Source: Porphyromonadaceae bacterium UBA7207
Lineage (GTDB): Bacteria > Bacteroidota > Bacteroidia > Bacteroidales > Muribaculaceae
Assembly (NCBI GenBank): GCA_002490635.1
Contig: DKUJ01000041.1
Location: forward strand, 1-64,000
Direction: 5' to 3'
DNA length: 64,000 nucleotides
A program made the translations under genes and the position numbers. This document shows, one piece after another, positions 17,424 to 27,256 of the stretch (position 1 is the first letter of the stretch; every line of letters begins with the position of its first letter). The notes under the pieces are model-generated. The model was not told the DNA's origin and made no database searches. It saw only the letters and a program-made list of their open reading frames with translations.

Positions 17424-17634
17424 AATGCGAAATTACTCAAAAAAATCGGAGAGCGGCAAAACGCAGAGCCTCGTATGCAGGGCCAAGACATCGCCGGAAG
17501 GCCTGGAAAGGCATCGTCTGAGCTTAAAGCGGTCGGCGGGATGCCTTACCATTTTGTTACTCTACGGTTGTGTTAATGATAGTAATAATAACGTATTAGA
17601 GTTTTAGAATGTTTACCAAGCCCTATTACCGGAT

Positions 17635-17666
17635 GTTGTGGGCGGTACAAATGTTAATTAATTTTG
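17635..17666 (+). promoter_or_regulatory. Promoter of the susC-like gene and PUL
   Basis: GTTG (17635-17638), 20 nt and TAATTTTG (17659-17666) fit the Bacteroidetes promoter. The leader to the SusC start at 17705 would be about 30 nt. It probably drives the SusC-SusD-binding-protein-GH16-GH3-GH3 operon. Confidence 0.75.
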
Positions 17667-17704
17667 CAATCAGAATCAACCTTATCTAATCCATTAAAAC
17701 AGCA

Positions 17705-20700
17705 ATGAGAAACTTGGTAATCCCAGTGCGAAACCTGGCGGTTTTCGTTGTTCTGCTTCTTGCGGGTGTTTCCGCGGCGATTGCACAGACATCGATTTCC
17801 GGCACGGTGAAAGACCTTCAAGGCGAACCGCTGATAGGTGTATCGGTGGTTGAAAAAGGACATCAGAACGGTGCCACTACCGATATCGACGGTAATTTCG
17901 TTATAAGGGTGGCCGAGAATGCCACTCTACAGTTTTCATATGTCGGATACAAGCCGGTTGAGCTTCCGGCAGTAAACGGCATGACAGTGACAATGGACGA
18001 GGACAACAATCTCCTCTCCGAAGTTGTGGTTGTAGGTTACGGTGTTCAGAAAAAGAGCGTGGTAACAGCGGCAATCTCCAAAGTGAGCGGTTCCGATCTG
18101 GAATCCACCGCACCCCTGCGTATGGATAACGCCCTCAAAGGCCTGGCCTCGGGTGTTACTGTGACTTCCTCGTCGGGGCAGCCCGGCGCTGCCGCCCGTG
18201 TGCGCGTTCGCGGTATAGGCACAATCAACAATTCCGATCCTCTTTATATAGTGGACGGCATGCCTATCGAAGGCGGTCTCGACTATCTTAATCCCAACGA
18301 TATCGCCTCCATAGAGGTGCTCAAGGATGCTGCTTCGGGTGCTGTCTACGGTGCGCGCGCGGCCAACGGTGTAATTCTGGTGACAACCCGACAGGGCTCC
18401 GACCAGAAGCCCCGCCTGAGCTATGATTTCAGCTACGGCTGGCAGTCCAAGGCGAAGAAACGCGACATGCTCAACGCAAGCCAGTATGCCATGATGATGA
18501 ACGAGGGTGCCGTGAACGCCGGCATCGCTCCCACATTCGCCGACCCCGCATCCTATGGTGTGGGCACCGACTGGCAGGACGAGGTGTTCAACGACAACGC
18601 TCCGGTGATGAACCACCAGTTCAGCCTCACCGGCGGAAGCGAACGCGTGAACTACTTCATGTCGCTGGGATACTATACCCAGGAAGGTATCGTGGGCGGT
18701 AACTTCGACCGTTCCAACTATCAGCGTCTTACAATGCGCAGCAACCTGGGCATTACCGTGTTCGACTCCTCCAAGGAACGCACATGGCTCAATAAATTCA
18801 CTGTCAACACCAACCTCAGCTACGCCCGCATCAAAAGCCGCGGAATAGAGGTCAACTCCACATGGGGTTCACCGCTGGGTTCGGCGCTTTCCATGAGTCC
18901 CATCCTGACTCCCTATCTTGAGAAAGGCAGTGCCGAAGAGGCTCATCAGCTCAGCTACCTTGCAGGCCAGGCCGACTATGTGCCCATGTACGGTCCCGAC
19001 GGTCGTCTCGTTATGGTTCCCACCGCATTCGGCAACTATCAGGAAATGAGCAACCCGATTGCCAATCTGAGCCTCCCCGGCGAAAAAGGCCACAGCCACA
19101 AGTTCGTGGGTAACTTCATCGGCGAGCTTCAGATCTGGGACAATATCAAATACCGTATCAGCTACGGCGCCGACCTCTCTTTCTGGGGCAACGACGGCTA
19201 CAATCCAAAATATTACCTCCGCAACGGCCAGGGCCAGACTTTCTCCAGTGTGTGGTCCAGCAAGAACGAAGGTCTGGTGTGGCAGCTCGAAAATGTGCTC
19301 AGCTACGACAAGACCATCGGCGAGCACTCCTTCAGCATAATCCTCGGCACATCCGCCAAGCAGAGCAGCGGCTCCTACGTGGGCGGTTCGCGAAATCATA
19401 TCATCAACTATAACCGGCCCTACATCGACGCCTCCACCGGCCAGGCCGCCAACGGCGACATGACCAGCAGCGGCGCACCCTCCGTGAAGAACAAGCTCGC
19501 CTCCTACTTCGGCCGTGTGAGCTACAACTTCGCCGAGCGCTACATGCTCCAGGCCACTCTGCGCCGCGACGGCTCCAGCCGCTTCGGTTCCAACAACCAC
19601 TGGGCGACTTTCCCCTCGGTATCGGTGGGCTGGAACATCATGAACGAGCCTTTCCTCCGCGGAAAAGCCAACTGGCTCAACAACGCCAAGCTGCGCGCAT
19701 CGTGGGGTAAGAACGGTAACGAGAACATAGGCGATTTCCAGTACATCGCTCTTGCCTCCTCCGGCAACAACTACATCTTCGGCAAGGAAGGCCAGGTGGT
19801 AATAGGCACCAAGCCCACACAGCTCCCCAACCCCGACCTCCGCTGGGAAGAATCCAGGCAGACCGACATAGGCCTCGACCTCGGCTTCCTCAGCAACCGC
19901 TTCACTCTCTCGGTCGACTACTTTGTAAAGGATACCGACGGCATGCTCATGACTCTCTCCCTGCCACAGTATGTCGGCGAGGCCATCCCCGTGGGCAACG
20001 TGGGCAAGATGCGCAACTCCGGTGTGGAAATGGACTTCGGCTACCGCCAGAACTTCGGCGAACTCAGTATCCGTCTGGGTGCCAACGCTTCCTGGCTGAA
20101 GAACAAACTCATCAGCTACGGCAACGACCAGGGCTGGGCCAATCTGGACAGCTTCCAGGGCACAGGCACAATCACCCGCGCCGAAAACGGACTGCCTTTC
20201 CCGTACTTCTACGGCTACCGTACCGATGGCATTATCCAGAACCTTGCCGAAGCCAACGCATATAACAGCAAGTACGGAACTTCGCTGGTGCCCGGCGACG
20301 TGCGCTATGTCGACGTCGATCAGAACGGAACCATCGATGAAAACGACCGCACAAAAATCGGTAAAGGCATGCCCGACTGGACATATGGTGTGAACCTCAC
20401 CGCAACATGGCGTGGATTCGACTTCTATATCTTCTTCCAGGGCGCTGCCGGCAACGATATCTTCGACGCCACACGCCGCATCGATGCACTGGCCTCCAAC
20501 CTTCCCTCCTACATGCTCAACCGCTGGACCGGCGAAGGAACCTCCAACACCATGCCGCGTTTCGTGCAGGCCGACCCATACAACTGGCAGAGCTCGGATC
20601 TGATGGTCTACGACGGTAGCTACTTCCGTCTGAAGAACATCCAGCTGGGTTACACTCTTCCCGAGAAGATTACCCGCAAGGCATTCATTTCCAAATTCCG

Positions 20701-20851
20701 CGTCTACGTGGCTGCCGAGAACCTCAAGACCTGGACCAAGTACCACGGCTTCGACCCCGAAATCTCTTCCGGCGGCACATCTCTGGGCATCGACTACGGT
20801 GTATATCCCCAGGCCCGCGTGTGGACTGTGGGCTGCAACCTCTCCTTCTAA
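17705..20851 (+). CDS. SusC/RagA-family TonB-dependent glycan importer
   Basis: The 1048-residue outer-membrane transporter has a signal peptide to about residue 27, then a carboxypeptidase-regulatory-like domain (about 30-100, SISGTVKDLQGEPLIGVSVV) typical of SusC. A plug domain follows with the SusC signature VVVGYGVQKK near 109-118, RVRGIGTINNSDPLYIVDG near 155-173 and EVLKDAASGAVYGARAANG near 200-218. The remainder is the 22-strand barrel, ending in the aromatic LSF residues needed for outer-membrane assembly. With the SusD lid protein it should import oligosaccharides using TonB energy. It opens the glycan-use operon, 20 nt before the susD-like gene. Confidence 0.97.
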   Translation: MRNLVIPVRNLAVFVVLLLAGVSAAIAQTSISGTVKDLQGEPLIGVSVVEKGHQNGATTDIDGNFVIRVAENATLQFSYVGYKPVELPAVNGMTVTMDEDNNLLSEVVVVGYGVQKKSVVTAAISKVSGSDLESTAPLRMDNALKGLASGVTVTSSSGQPGAAARVRVRGIGTINNSDPLYIVDGMPIEGGLDYLNPNDIASIEVLKDAASGAVYGARAANGVILVTTRQGSDQKPRLSYDFSYGWQSKAKKRDMLNASQYAMMMNEGAVNAGIAPTFADPASYGVGTDWQDEVFNDNAPVMNHQFSLTGGSERVNYFMSLGYYTQEGIVGGNFDRSNYQRLTMRSNLGITVFDSSKERTWLNKFTVNTNLSYARIKSRGIEVNSTWGSPLGSALSMSPILTPYLEKGSAEEAHQLSYLAGQADYVPMYGPDGRLVMVPTAFGNYQEMSNPIANLSLPGEKGHSHKFVGNFIGELQIWDNIKYRISYGADLSFWGNDGYNPKYYLRNGQGQTFSSVWSSKNEGLVWQLENVLSYDKTIGEHSFSIILGTSAKQSSGSYVGGSRNHIINYNRPYIDASTGQAANGDMTSSGAPSVKNKLASYFGRVSYNFAERYMLQATLRRDGSSRFGSNNHWATFPSVSVGWNIMNEPFLRGKANWLNNAKLRASWGKNGNENIGDFQYIALASSGNNYIFGKEGQVVIGTKPTQLPNPDLRWEESRQTDIGLDLGFLSNRFTLSVDYFVKDTDGMLMTLSLPQYVGEAIPVGNVGKMRNSGVEMDFGYRQNFGELSIRLGANASWLKNKLISYGNDQGWANLDSFQGTGTITRAENGLPFPYFYGYRTDGIIQNLAEANAYNSKYGTSLVPGDVRYVDVDQNGTIDENDRTKIGKGMPDWTYGVNLTATWRGFDFYIFFQGAAGNDIFDATRRIDALASNLPSYMLNRWTGEGTSNTMPRFVQADPYNWQSSDLMVYDGSYFRLKNIQLGYTLPEKITRKAFISKFRVYVAAENLKTWTKYHGFDPEISSGGTSLGIDYGVYPQARVWTVGCNLSF

Positions 20852-20871
20852 TTCTTTAATACGACAATTCC

Positions 20872-22389
20872 ATGAACAAGATATATAGATTCCTGGGGGC
20901 CGGCCTGGCCGCGCTGGCAATGGGTGCATGCACCGACTCGTTCCTTGAAGTAGAGTCGCCCACCCAGACTCCATCCGACGAATACTTCTCCACCAAAGAA
21001 CACCTCGAAGAGTCCGTAGTGGCCGCCTACGACCCTCTGCAGTGGACCGACTGGGCCTGCGGCGAATACGCGCCCTTCACCCTCATGTCCGACATTATGG
21101 CCGACGACCTCTGGGTGGGCGGCTCCAATGCCACCGACAACCAGAACTGGCACCTGATGGCCAACTATTCGGCCACTCCTCTCAAGGTAATCACAAGCCT
21201 GTGGGTGGAAGCGTTCAGCGGAATCAAGCGCTGCAACGACGTTCTCGAGAACATCGAGCGAGGCATCGACGATGCAACCGACGCCGACATCGCTTCCTGG
21301 ACCGCGCAGGTGCGTGTGCTGCGTGCCTTCTACGCGAACTGGCTTTGGAAGTTCTACGGCAGTGTGCCTTACTACGAACGCAATCTCACCATGCCCTACA
21401 CATCGCCCCAGATTTCGGCCGACGAACTCTATGCGCATATGGTAGGTGATATCGAAGCAGCTATCGCTCTCAACGCACTGCCTTTCCGCGCTTCCGACGA
21501 AGAGGCCGGACGCGTTACCACCGCCATGGCATACATGCTCTACGCCGAGATAGTAATGTACCAGCGCGACACAGCCCGCTATGCCAAAGCTCTGCAATAC
21601 ATGAAAGAAATCATCAATTCGCCGGAATATGATCTTGTCGATGACTATTCGACCATATTCACCGAAGCAGGCGAATGGAGCAAGGAATCCATCTGGGAAA
21701 TCAACTACATATCCCAGAACGCCATCCGCGACTGGGATACTCCCATGGCTGCCGGCGGTACTGTGCTTCCCACTCTGATCAGCCCCAACAACTGGCCCAC
21801 CGGCGCCGACGGCCACAACGGCGGCTGGGGATTCGCTCCCGTGCGCCTGGAAACCTATGAGCACTTCTCGCCGGACGATGCGCGCCGCGATGCCACTATC
21901 TGGAATGTAGGAGCCAGCGGTGTGGACTACAACAAGCGCTATCAGGACTTCGGTTTCTTCCTGGAGAAATATTCCGCCAAAGCCGACGGCAACGCCGGAC
22001 AGAAAGCCTCGGGAGAACTAAACTACAATAACAACTGGCGTATCTACCGCTACTCCGAAACCCTGCTCAACGCCGCCGAGCTCATCGTGGCCACCGGCGG
22101 AAGCGCAACCGAGGCCAAAGGATATCTGGCGGCAGTGCGCAACCGCGCAGGCCTGCAGCAGGTTCCCGAAGCGACAATCGACAACATCATCGAGGAACGT
22201 CGCCTCGAGTTCGTGGGCGAGGGCAAGCGCTACTGGGATCTTATCCGCACCGACAAGGCCGCCACAGTACTCGTCCCCGACCAGTACGGCTACCGCACCA
22301 ACACATGGTCGCCCAACAAGAAGCATCTTCCAATTCCCCAGAGTGAAATCGACAAAGCTCAGGGCACTCTCACTCAAAATCCATACTAA
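20872..22389 (+). CDS. SusD/RagB-family glycan-binding lipoprotein
   Basis: The 505-residue protein has a lipoprotein signal ending in LAMGAC (Cys20), followed by TDSFLE, whose acidic residues suit the Bacteroidetes surface-export signal. SusD features follow: FLEVESPTQTPSDEYFST near 24-41, TPR-like helices over 50-300 (FYANWLWKFYGSVPY near 150), and the C-terminal EERRLEFVGEGKRYWDLIRT near 442, with the usual LPIPQSEI near 485. It forms the lid of the SusC pore and binds the glycan at the surface. It lies 20 nt after susC and 12 nt before the binding-protein gene. Confidence 0.97.
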   Translation: MNKIYRFLGAGLAALAMGACTDSFLEVESPTQTPSDEYFSTKEHLEESVVAAYDPLQWTDWACGEYAPFTLMSDIMADDLWVGGSNATDNQNWHLMANYSATPLKVITSLWVEAFSGIKRCNDVLENIERGIDDATDADIASWTAQVRVLRAFYANWLWKFYGSVPYYERNLTMPYTSPQISADELYAHMVGDIEAAIALNALPFRASDEEAGRVTTAMAYMLYAEIVMYQRDTARYAKALQYMKEIINSPEYDLVDDYSTIFTEAGEWSKESIWEINYISQNAIRDWDTPMAAGGTVLPTLISPNNWPTGADGHNGGWGFAPVRLETYEHFSPDDARRDATIWNVGASGVDYNKRYQDFGFFLEKYSAKADGNAGQKASGELNYNNNWRIYRYSETLLNAAELIVATGGSATEAKGYLAAVRNRAGLQQVPEATIDNIIEERRLEFVGEGKRYWDLIRTDKAATVLVPDQYGYRTNTWSPNKKHLPIPQSEIDKAQGTLTQNPY

Positions 22390-22401
22390 TAAGCCCGCAT
22401 C

Positions 22402-23766
22402 ATGAACAAATATATCAAACTTGCCGCTGTCGCACTTGGCGCGCTCGCACTGGGCGCCTGCACCGAAGACAAGATAAACGACATCGACGTGGCCGACCTT
22501 CCCACCGTGAGCCAGTATGCCGATAACTTCGTAATCACAGTCGACCAGGCCACCAATACCGCCAACTTCGAATTCAATGGCGTGGGCGTGTATCCGGTGT
22601 GGATAATCGACGGGAAATCCTATTCCTCGCAGTATTCCTTCTCCCGGTTCTACCGCAAGGCCGGCGAATACAAGGTGGAAGTGAAAGTTGGCAACGCCAA
22701 CGGCATCAGCCTCGGTGCTGTGGAAAAGGTTTTCACAATCGACAAAACCCAGATGACCGGTTTCGGAGGCTTCAACTATGAATACGAGCATAACCTCTGG
22801 CGGCCTGCCACCAAGAAAGCGCCCACATTCTTCTATGCTCCCGGATGGTCGCAGATTGCCGACCCCGCCTACAGCTTCGACGGCGACGCATACACTGTAA
22901 CCCTTCCGGAGGCCACAACCGACCAGTGGCAGGCACAGATGCATATCGGCACCGACATATGCCTTGCTGAAGGCAACCATTACGACGGTTCGGTGATATT
23001 CACTTCCAATGTCGATATCAAGAGCGCCACACTCAAGATTCACCCCGACGGCGACGACGACGATGCCCACAGTTTCTTCCCCGCCGAGAAAATCACTCTC
23101 ACAGCCGGTGAGCCCCGCTGCTTCTGGTTCAGCGACCTGCCTGCAGCCGTGGACATGAACAATGTAGTGTTCACCCTCGATTTCGGCGGCAACCCCGCCG
23201 GTGCCGAGATCATTATCGAGAATGTCGTGCTCAAGGACCACCAGTACGACGACGGCACCGTTCTTCCCGAACTTCTGGGCGAGCCCGTGTGGGTGGATGC
23301 ACAGAGCGCCGACAATCTCTGGCATGGCCTTAATCCTACAATCGGCTTCTATTACGCTCCCGGCTGGGCCCAGATTCCCGACCCCGAACTCACTGTCGAT
23401 GGCGAGTCCTATTCCATCGTGCTGCCGGCAGCCACTACCGACCAATGGCAGGCACAGATGTTCATGGCCTCCACTTTAAGCCTTCCCGACTCTGATTCCG
23501 CAGGCTATGACTTCTGCGTAAGCTTCGACTCCAACATCGATATCCCCGGCGTTACTGTGAAACTGACCGCCGGCGACAGCGACGACAATTTCTTCTTCGC
23601 CGAACGCGTGGCCGTTACAGGCGGAGTCACAAAGAAATTCTGGATAGCCGACGTGAAATCGCCATCTCCCATGCCTGACGTGAAACTCGTGCTCGACTTC
23701 GGCGGCAACGCCGACGGCACCGAGGTGACCATAAGCAATATCATTCTCCAGAAACACCACGACTAA
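22402..23766 (+). CDS. Surface glycan-binding lipoprotein with two duplicated modules
   Basis: The 454-residue product is a lipoprotein (LALGAC, Cys20, followed by TEDKINDID). A PKD-like domain covers about 45-115 (YSFSRFYRKAGEYKVEVKV). Two related beta-sandwich modules follow: roughly 120-285 and 300-454. Each has FFYAPGWSQI or FYYAPGWAQI, a DGxxY strand, the identical segment ATTDQWQAQM (at residues 171 and 344), and a closing FGGN segment with an IxNxxLxxH strand. The modules resemble CBM4/9-type folds, in which the aromatic residues contact the sugar. Its position after SusD marks it as a SusE/SGBP-B-type protein that holds polysaccharide at the surface. No enzyme motif is present. The duplication is described further under findings. 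Confidence 0.85.
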   Translation: MNKYIKLAAVALGALALGACTEDKINDIDVADLPTVSQYADNFVITVDQATNTANFEFNGVGVYPVWIIDGKSYSSQYSFSRFYRKAGEYKVEVKVGNANGISLGAVEKVFTIDKTQMTGFGGFNYEYEHNLWRPATKKAPTFFYAPGWSQIADPAYSFDGDAYTVTLPEATTDQWQAQMHIGTDICLAEGNHYDGSVIFTSNVDIKSATLKIHPDGDDDDAHSFFPAEKITLTAGEPRCFWFSDLPAAVDMNNVVFTLDFGGNPAGAEIIIENVVLKDHQYDDGTVLPELLGEPVWVDAQSADNLWHGLNPTIGFYYAPGWAQIPDPELTVDGESYSIVLPAATTDQWQAQMFMASTLSLPDSDSAGYDFCVSFDSNIDIPGVTVKLTAGDSDDNFFFAERVAVTGGVTKKFWIADVKSPSPMPDVKLVLDFGGNADGTEVTISNIILQKHHD

Positions 23767-23828
23767 CATCTTCTGCCGGGAGCCGGAGGCATATGCTGTG
23801 CCAGGTTCCCGGCATTTTTTCATATGAC

Positions 23829-24953
23829 ATGAAAAAGTACCTTTTTCCCCTGCTTGCAACAGTGGCTTGCTCGGCTGTGGCCTGTGGCGGCGACGAACCC
23901 GCACCTGCGCCCGAAGCATCGTCAGTGAAGCCTTCGGTTGAATCCATATCCTTCGAATACGGCGGCGGAAGCAGCTCTTTCACCGTCGAAACTTCCGGCG
24001 AATGGGATGCTGCGACTTCCGATGCCTGGCTGTCGCTTTCCAAAACCGGAACTGCCTCCAAAACCGGTTCTGTAACAGTTACCGCTACCGAAAATACAGC
24101 ACGGACAGAACGCACCGGCAAGATAACCATTATCAGCGGCCGTGCGCGCGCCGAGGTGGCAGTGACACAGCAGCCGCGCCCCGCGCAGCCTGTCGACCCT
24201 TCAATAGAAGTGCCGGAAGGATATGAGCTTGTCTGGAACGACGAGTTCAACAGCGGCAGTGTGCCCGATCCTGCAAAGTGGCGGCACGAAGTGCAGGGTC
24301 CGGGTTGGGTCAACAATGAACTGCAGACCTATGTCAACGGAGCCTACGACGGACGCCGCGTAACCGAGATTGCCGACGGCATTCTCTCCATTACCGCTTT
24401 CAAGAGTGGCAATGCCGTATATTCCGGCCGCATCTACGGCAATGAGACCCAGGGCTGGAAATACGGTATCTTCGAAGCCCGCCTCAAGCTTCCCAAAGGA
24501 AAAGGCACATGGCCGGCTTTCTGGATGATGCCCTCCAACAACGACTTCAACACTACGCCCTGGCCTCTGTGCGGCGAAATAGATATCATGGAGGAAGTGG
24601 GATATCATCCCGACTACACTTCATCGAGCATCCACACCTCGGCATACAATCATGTGCAGGGAACACAGCGCACCGCCGAACGGCTTACAGCCGGAGCGCA
24701 GGACGATTTCCATGTGTACCGTCTCGTATGGACTCCCGAGGCCATCAAGACATATGTCGACGGCACTCCGCTGCTCACATTCACCAACGACGGCAAAGGC
24801 GACGTGCGCACATGGCCCTTCAACCGTCCGTTCTACATAATCCTGAACCTCGCCTGGGGTGGCGACTGGGGCGGAGCCCAGGGCGTCGACGAATCGGCGC
24901 TCCCCGCAACCATGCAGGTGGACTATGTGCGTGTATTCCAAAAAATCGACTGA
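23829..24953 (+). CDS. GH16 endo-beta-glucanase lipoprotein with BACON domain
   Basis: The ATG at 23829 (374 residues) begins a lipoprotein signal ending in SAVAC (Cys19); the upstream extension is less likely. A BACON domain covers about 35-120 (ETSGEWDAATSDAWLSLSK). The GH16 domain starts near 133 with YELVWNDEFNSGSVPDPAKW. The catalytic stretch is GEIDIMEEVG, with nucleophile E250, assisting D252 and acid/base E255. Downstream SSIHTSAYNH and ILNLAWGGDWGG match laminarinase-like and lichenase-like GH16 enzymes. It should cut beta-1,3- or beta-1,3/1,4-glucan at the cell surface into pieces for SusC/D import. It follows the binding protein by 62 nt and ends 2 nt before the first GH3 gene. Confidence 0.92.
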   Translation: MKKYLFPLLATVACSAVACGGDEPAPAPEASSVKPSVESISFEYGGGSSSFTVETSGEWDAATSDAWLSLSKTGTASKTGSVTVTATENTARTERTGKITIISGRARAEVAVTQQPRPAQPVDPSIEVPEGYELVWNDEFNSGSVPDPAKWRHEVQGPGWVNNELQTYVNGAYDGRRVTEIADGILSITAFKSGNAVYSGRIYGNETQGWKYGIFEARLKLPKGKGTWPAFWMMPSNNDFNTTPWPLCGEIDIMEEVGYHPDYTSSSIHTSAYNHVQGTQRTAERLTAGAQDDFHVYRLVWTPEAIKTYVDGTPLLTFTNDGKGDVRTWPFNRPFYIILNLAWGGDWGGAQGVDESALPATMQVDYVRVFQKID

Positions 24954-24955
24954 TT

Positions 24956-27256
24956 ATGAAACTGAGCATTCTTTTCTCCACTGTGGCGCTTGCGCTTGCC
25001 GCTTCTCCGGTGTCGCTTGGTGCCGATACTCCGGTGTACAAGGACCAGACCGCACCTCTGGAAGCAAGGGTCGACGATGCTCTCTCGCGGATGACTCTGC
25101 GTGAGAAAATCGATATTATACATGCCCAGAGCAAGTTCTGTTCGCCTGGAGTGCCGCGCCTGGGAATTCCCGAACTATGGACCACCGACGGGCCTCATGG
25201 AATACGCGCCGAGGTGCTGTGGGATGAATGGGACCAGGCCGGATGGACCAACGATTCCTGTGTGGCTTTCCCCGCCCTTACATGCCTTGCAGCCACCTGG
25301 AATCCCGACATGGCCGCACTGTATGGCCGCTCGCTTGCCGAGGAGGCACGCTACCGCGGCAAGGATGTAGTGCTTGGCCCCGGTGTGAATATGTACCGCA
25401 CCCCCCTCAATGGCCGAAATTTCGAGTATATGGGCGAGGATCCCTATCTCGCCTCAGTGATGGTTGTTCCCTATGTAAAAGCCCTGCAGAACGAGGGCGT
25501 GGCCGCATGTGTGAAGCACTATGCCCTTAATAACCAGGAAATCAACCGCCACACGACAAATGTTATTGTCGACGACCGCGCTCTCTACGAAATCTATCTT
25601 CCAGCCTTCAAAGCCGCCGTCGTCGATGGCGGGGCCTGGAGCATAATGGGTTCCTACAACAGGTACCTCGATGAGCACTGCTGCCACAACAACCGCCTGC
25701 TGATGCAGATTCTCAAAGGGGAATGGGGCTTCGACGGCGCCGTTATCAGCGATTGGGGCGGTGCGCACGATACTCCCCAGGCCATCGCCAACGGTCTCGA
25801 TATCGAATTCGGAACATGGACCGACGGTCTGCAGGACGGACGTTCAAAGGCTTACGACAACTATTTCCTGGCCGATCCCTACCTCGCGGCCATCGAAAGC
25901 GGCCAGGTGGGAACCGATGAACTCGACGACAAGGCGCGCCGCGTGCTGCGTCTGCTGTTCCGCACATCCATGGCAAGCGGCTACGGCCATGGAAGCCTCT
26001 GCAGCGACGAACACTATGCAGCCGCAAGGCGCATAGGCGCCGACGGCATTGTGCTGCTTGCAAACCGCGACAACACACTGCCGATGAATCTGAGCGATGG
26101 AGCCAGGGTGCTTGTGGTGGGCGAGAACGCCATAAAGATGATGACTGTAGGCGGTGGCTCGTCGTCGCTGAAAGTGCAACGGGAGCTTACTCCCCTCGAC
26201 GGCCTGCGTGAGGCCCTGAAAGGCAAGGCCACAGTGGATTACGCCCGCGGATATGTAGGCGATATAACCGGCGAATACAACGGCGTTACATCCGGACAGA
26301 ATCTTGCCGACAGCCGCACTCCGGCCGAGCTTATCGAGGAAGCGGTGGGCAAAGCCCGTGGCGCCGACTATGTGGTGTTCGTCGGTGGTCTTAACAAAAG
26401 CCCCGGACAGGATTGCGAGGATGCCGACCGCAGCGGGCTGGAGCTTCCCTATGCGCAGGACGATGTTATCCGTGCTTTGGCCGCTGTGAATCCGCGGCTG
26501 ATAATTGTCAATGTCAGCGGCAATGCCGTGGCAATGCCGTGGGTCGACTCTGTCGGCGCCGTGGTGCAGGCCTGGTTCCTTGGCAGCGAGTGCGGCAATT
26601 CCTTGGCCGATGTGCTCACAGGAGCGGTGAATCCCTCGGGCAAGCTGCCCTTCACTTTCCCGCGCCGCCTCTCCGATGTGGCGGCACATGCGGTAGGGCA
26701 GTATCCGGGCGTGAAACGTGCCGACTCGCCCATTCACGACGAACGCTACGACGAAGGAATCTTCACCGGCTACCGCTGGCACGACAGCCGGAACATCGAG
26801 CCGCTGTTCGCCTTCGGACACGGGCTTAGCTATACCACATTCGAGTATGGACAGCTGACTGCCGACAATTCCGAAATGAATCCCGGGAGCACCATCACAC
26901 TGTCCATGCCTGTGAAAAACACCGGCAGCCGCGCCGGTGCCGAGGTGGTGCAGCTATACATAGCCGATAACGAGTCGTCGCTGCCGCGTCCACAGAAGGA
27001 ACTCAAAGGTTTCTCCAAGGTGTATCTTCAGCCGGGCGAGACTGCTACAGTGACATTCACCGTAGACAAGACCGCTCTCAGTTTCTACGACCCCGCCCGC
27101 GGCTGGGTGGCAGAGGACGGCGACTTCAAAGCTCTCGTCGGCGCAGCCAGCGACGACATACGTGCAACCTTACCTTTCACATACCGAAATGAAACTGCGC
27201 AAAACAGCAACAACAATAGCTCTGAGCCTGTCTCTGGCGCTCTCGGCTGCCGATAA
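24956..27256 (+). CDS. GH3 beta-glucosidase, first copy (C-terminal run-on)
   Basis: The start at 24956 begins a signal peptide (MKLSILFSTVALALAASPVS), giving 766 residues; the longer frame lies inside the GH16 gene. The N-terminal TIM-barrel domain has the GH3 nucleophile D266 in VISDWGGAHD, substrate loop KHYALNNQE and DGPHGIRAE. The second domain includes GGLNKSPGQDCEDADRSG near 480 and QAWFLGSECGNSLADVL near 540, and a fibronectin III-like domain closes the protein (from about 640, GLSYTTFEYG). It should remove glucose from imported oligosaccharides in the periplasm. The last ~22 residues are read from the start of the next gene, suggesting the original stop codon was lost. Confidence 0.93.
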   Translation: MKLSILFSTVALALAASPVSLGADTPVYKDQTAPLEARVDDALSRMTLREKIDIIHAQSKFCSPGVPRLGIPELWTTDGPHGIRAEVLWDEWDQAGWTNDSCVAFPALTCLAATWNPDMAALYGRSLAEEARYRGKDVVLGPGVNMYRTPLNGRNFEYMGEDPYLASVMVVPYVKALQNEGVAACVKHYALNNQEINRHTTNVIVDDRALYEIYLPAFKAAVVDGGAWSIMGSYNRYLDEHCCHNNRLLMQILKGEWGFDGAVISDWGGAHDTPQAIANGLDIEFGTWTDGLQDGRSKAYDNYFLADPYLAAIESGQVGTDELDDKARRVLRLLFRTSMASGYGHGSLCSDEHYAAARRIGADGIVLLANRDNTLPMNLSDGARVLVVGENAIKMMTVGGGSSSLKVQRELTPLDGLREALKGKATVDYARGYVGDITGEYNGVTSGQNLADSRTPAELIEEAVGKARGADYVVFVGGLNKSPGQDCEDADRSGLELPYAQDDVIRALAAVNPRLIIVNVSGNAVAMPWVDSVGAVVQAWFLGSECGNSLADVLTGAVNPSGKLPFTFPRRLSDVAAHAVGQYPGVKRADSPIHDERYDEGIFTGYRWHDSRNIEPLFAFGHGLSYTTFEYGQLTADNSEMNPGSTITLSMPVKNTGSRAGAEVVQLYIADNESSLPRPQKELKGFSKVYLQPGETATVTFTVDKTALSFYDPARGWVAEDGDFKALVGAASDDIRATLPFTYRNETAQNSNNNSSEPVSGALGCR

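Noticed and set aside
18869..20974. 701-codon antisense frame under the SusC gene
   Set aside because: SusC is certain on the plus strand; the antisense product is low in recognisable motifs and is a codon-bias shadow.
22912..23460. Repeated DNA in the binding-protein gene as a mobile or CRISPR repeat
   Set aside because: There are only two copies, both in frame and within matching protein modules, so this is a coding duplication.
24509..24955. N-terminal extension of the first GH3 gene
   Set aside because: It overlaps the GH16 catalytic region in another frame; the ATG at 24956 starts a proper signal peptide.
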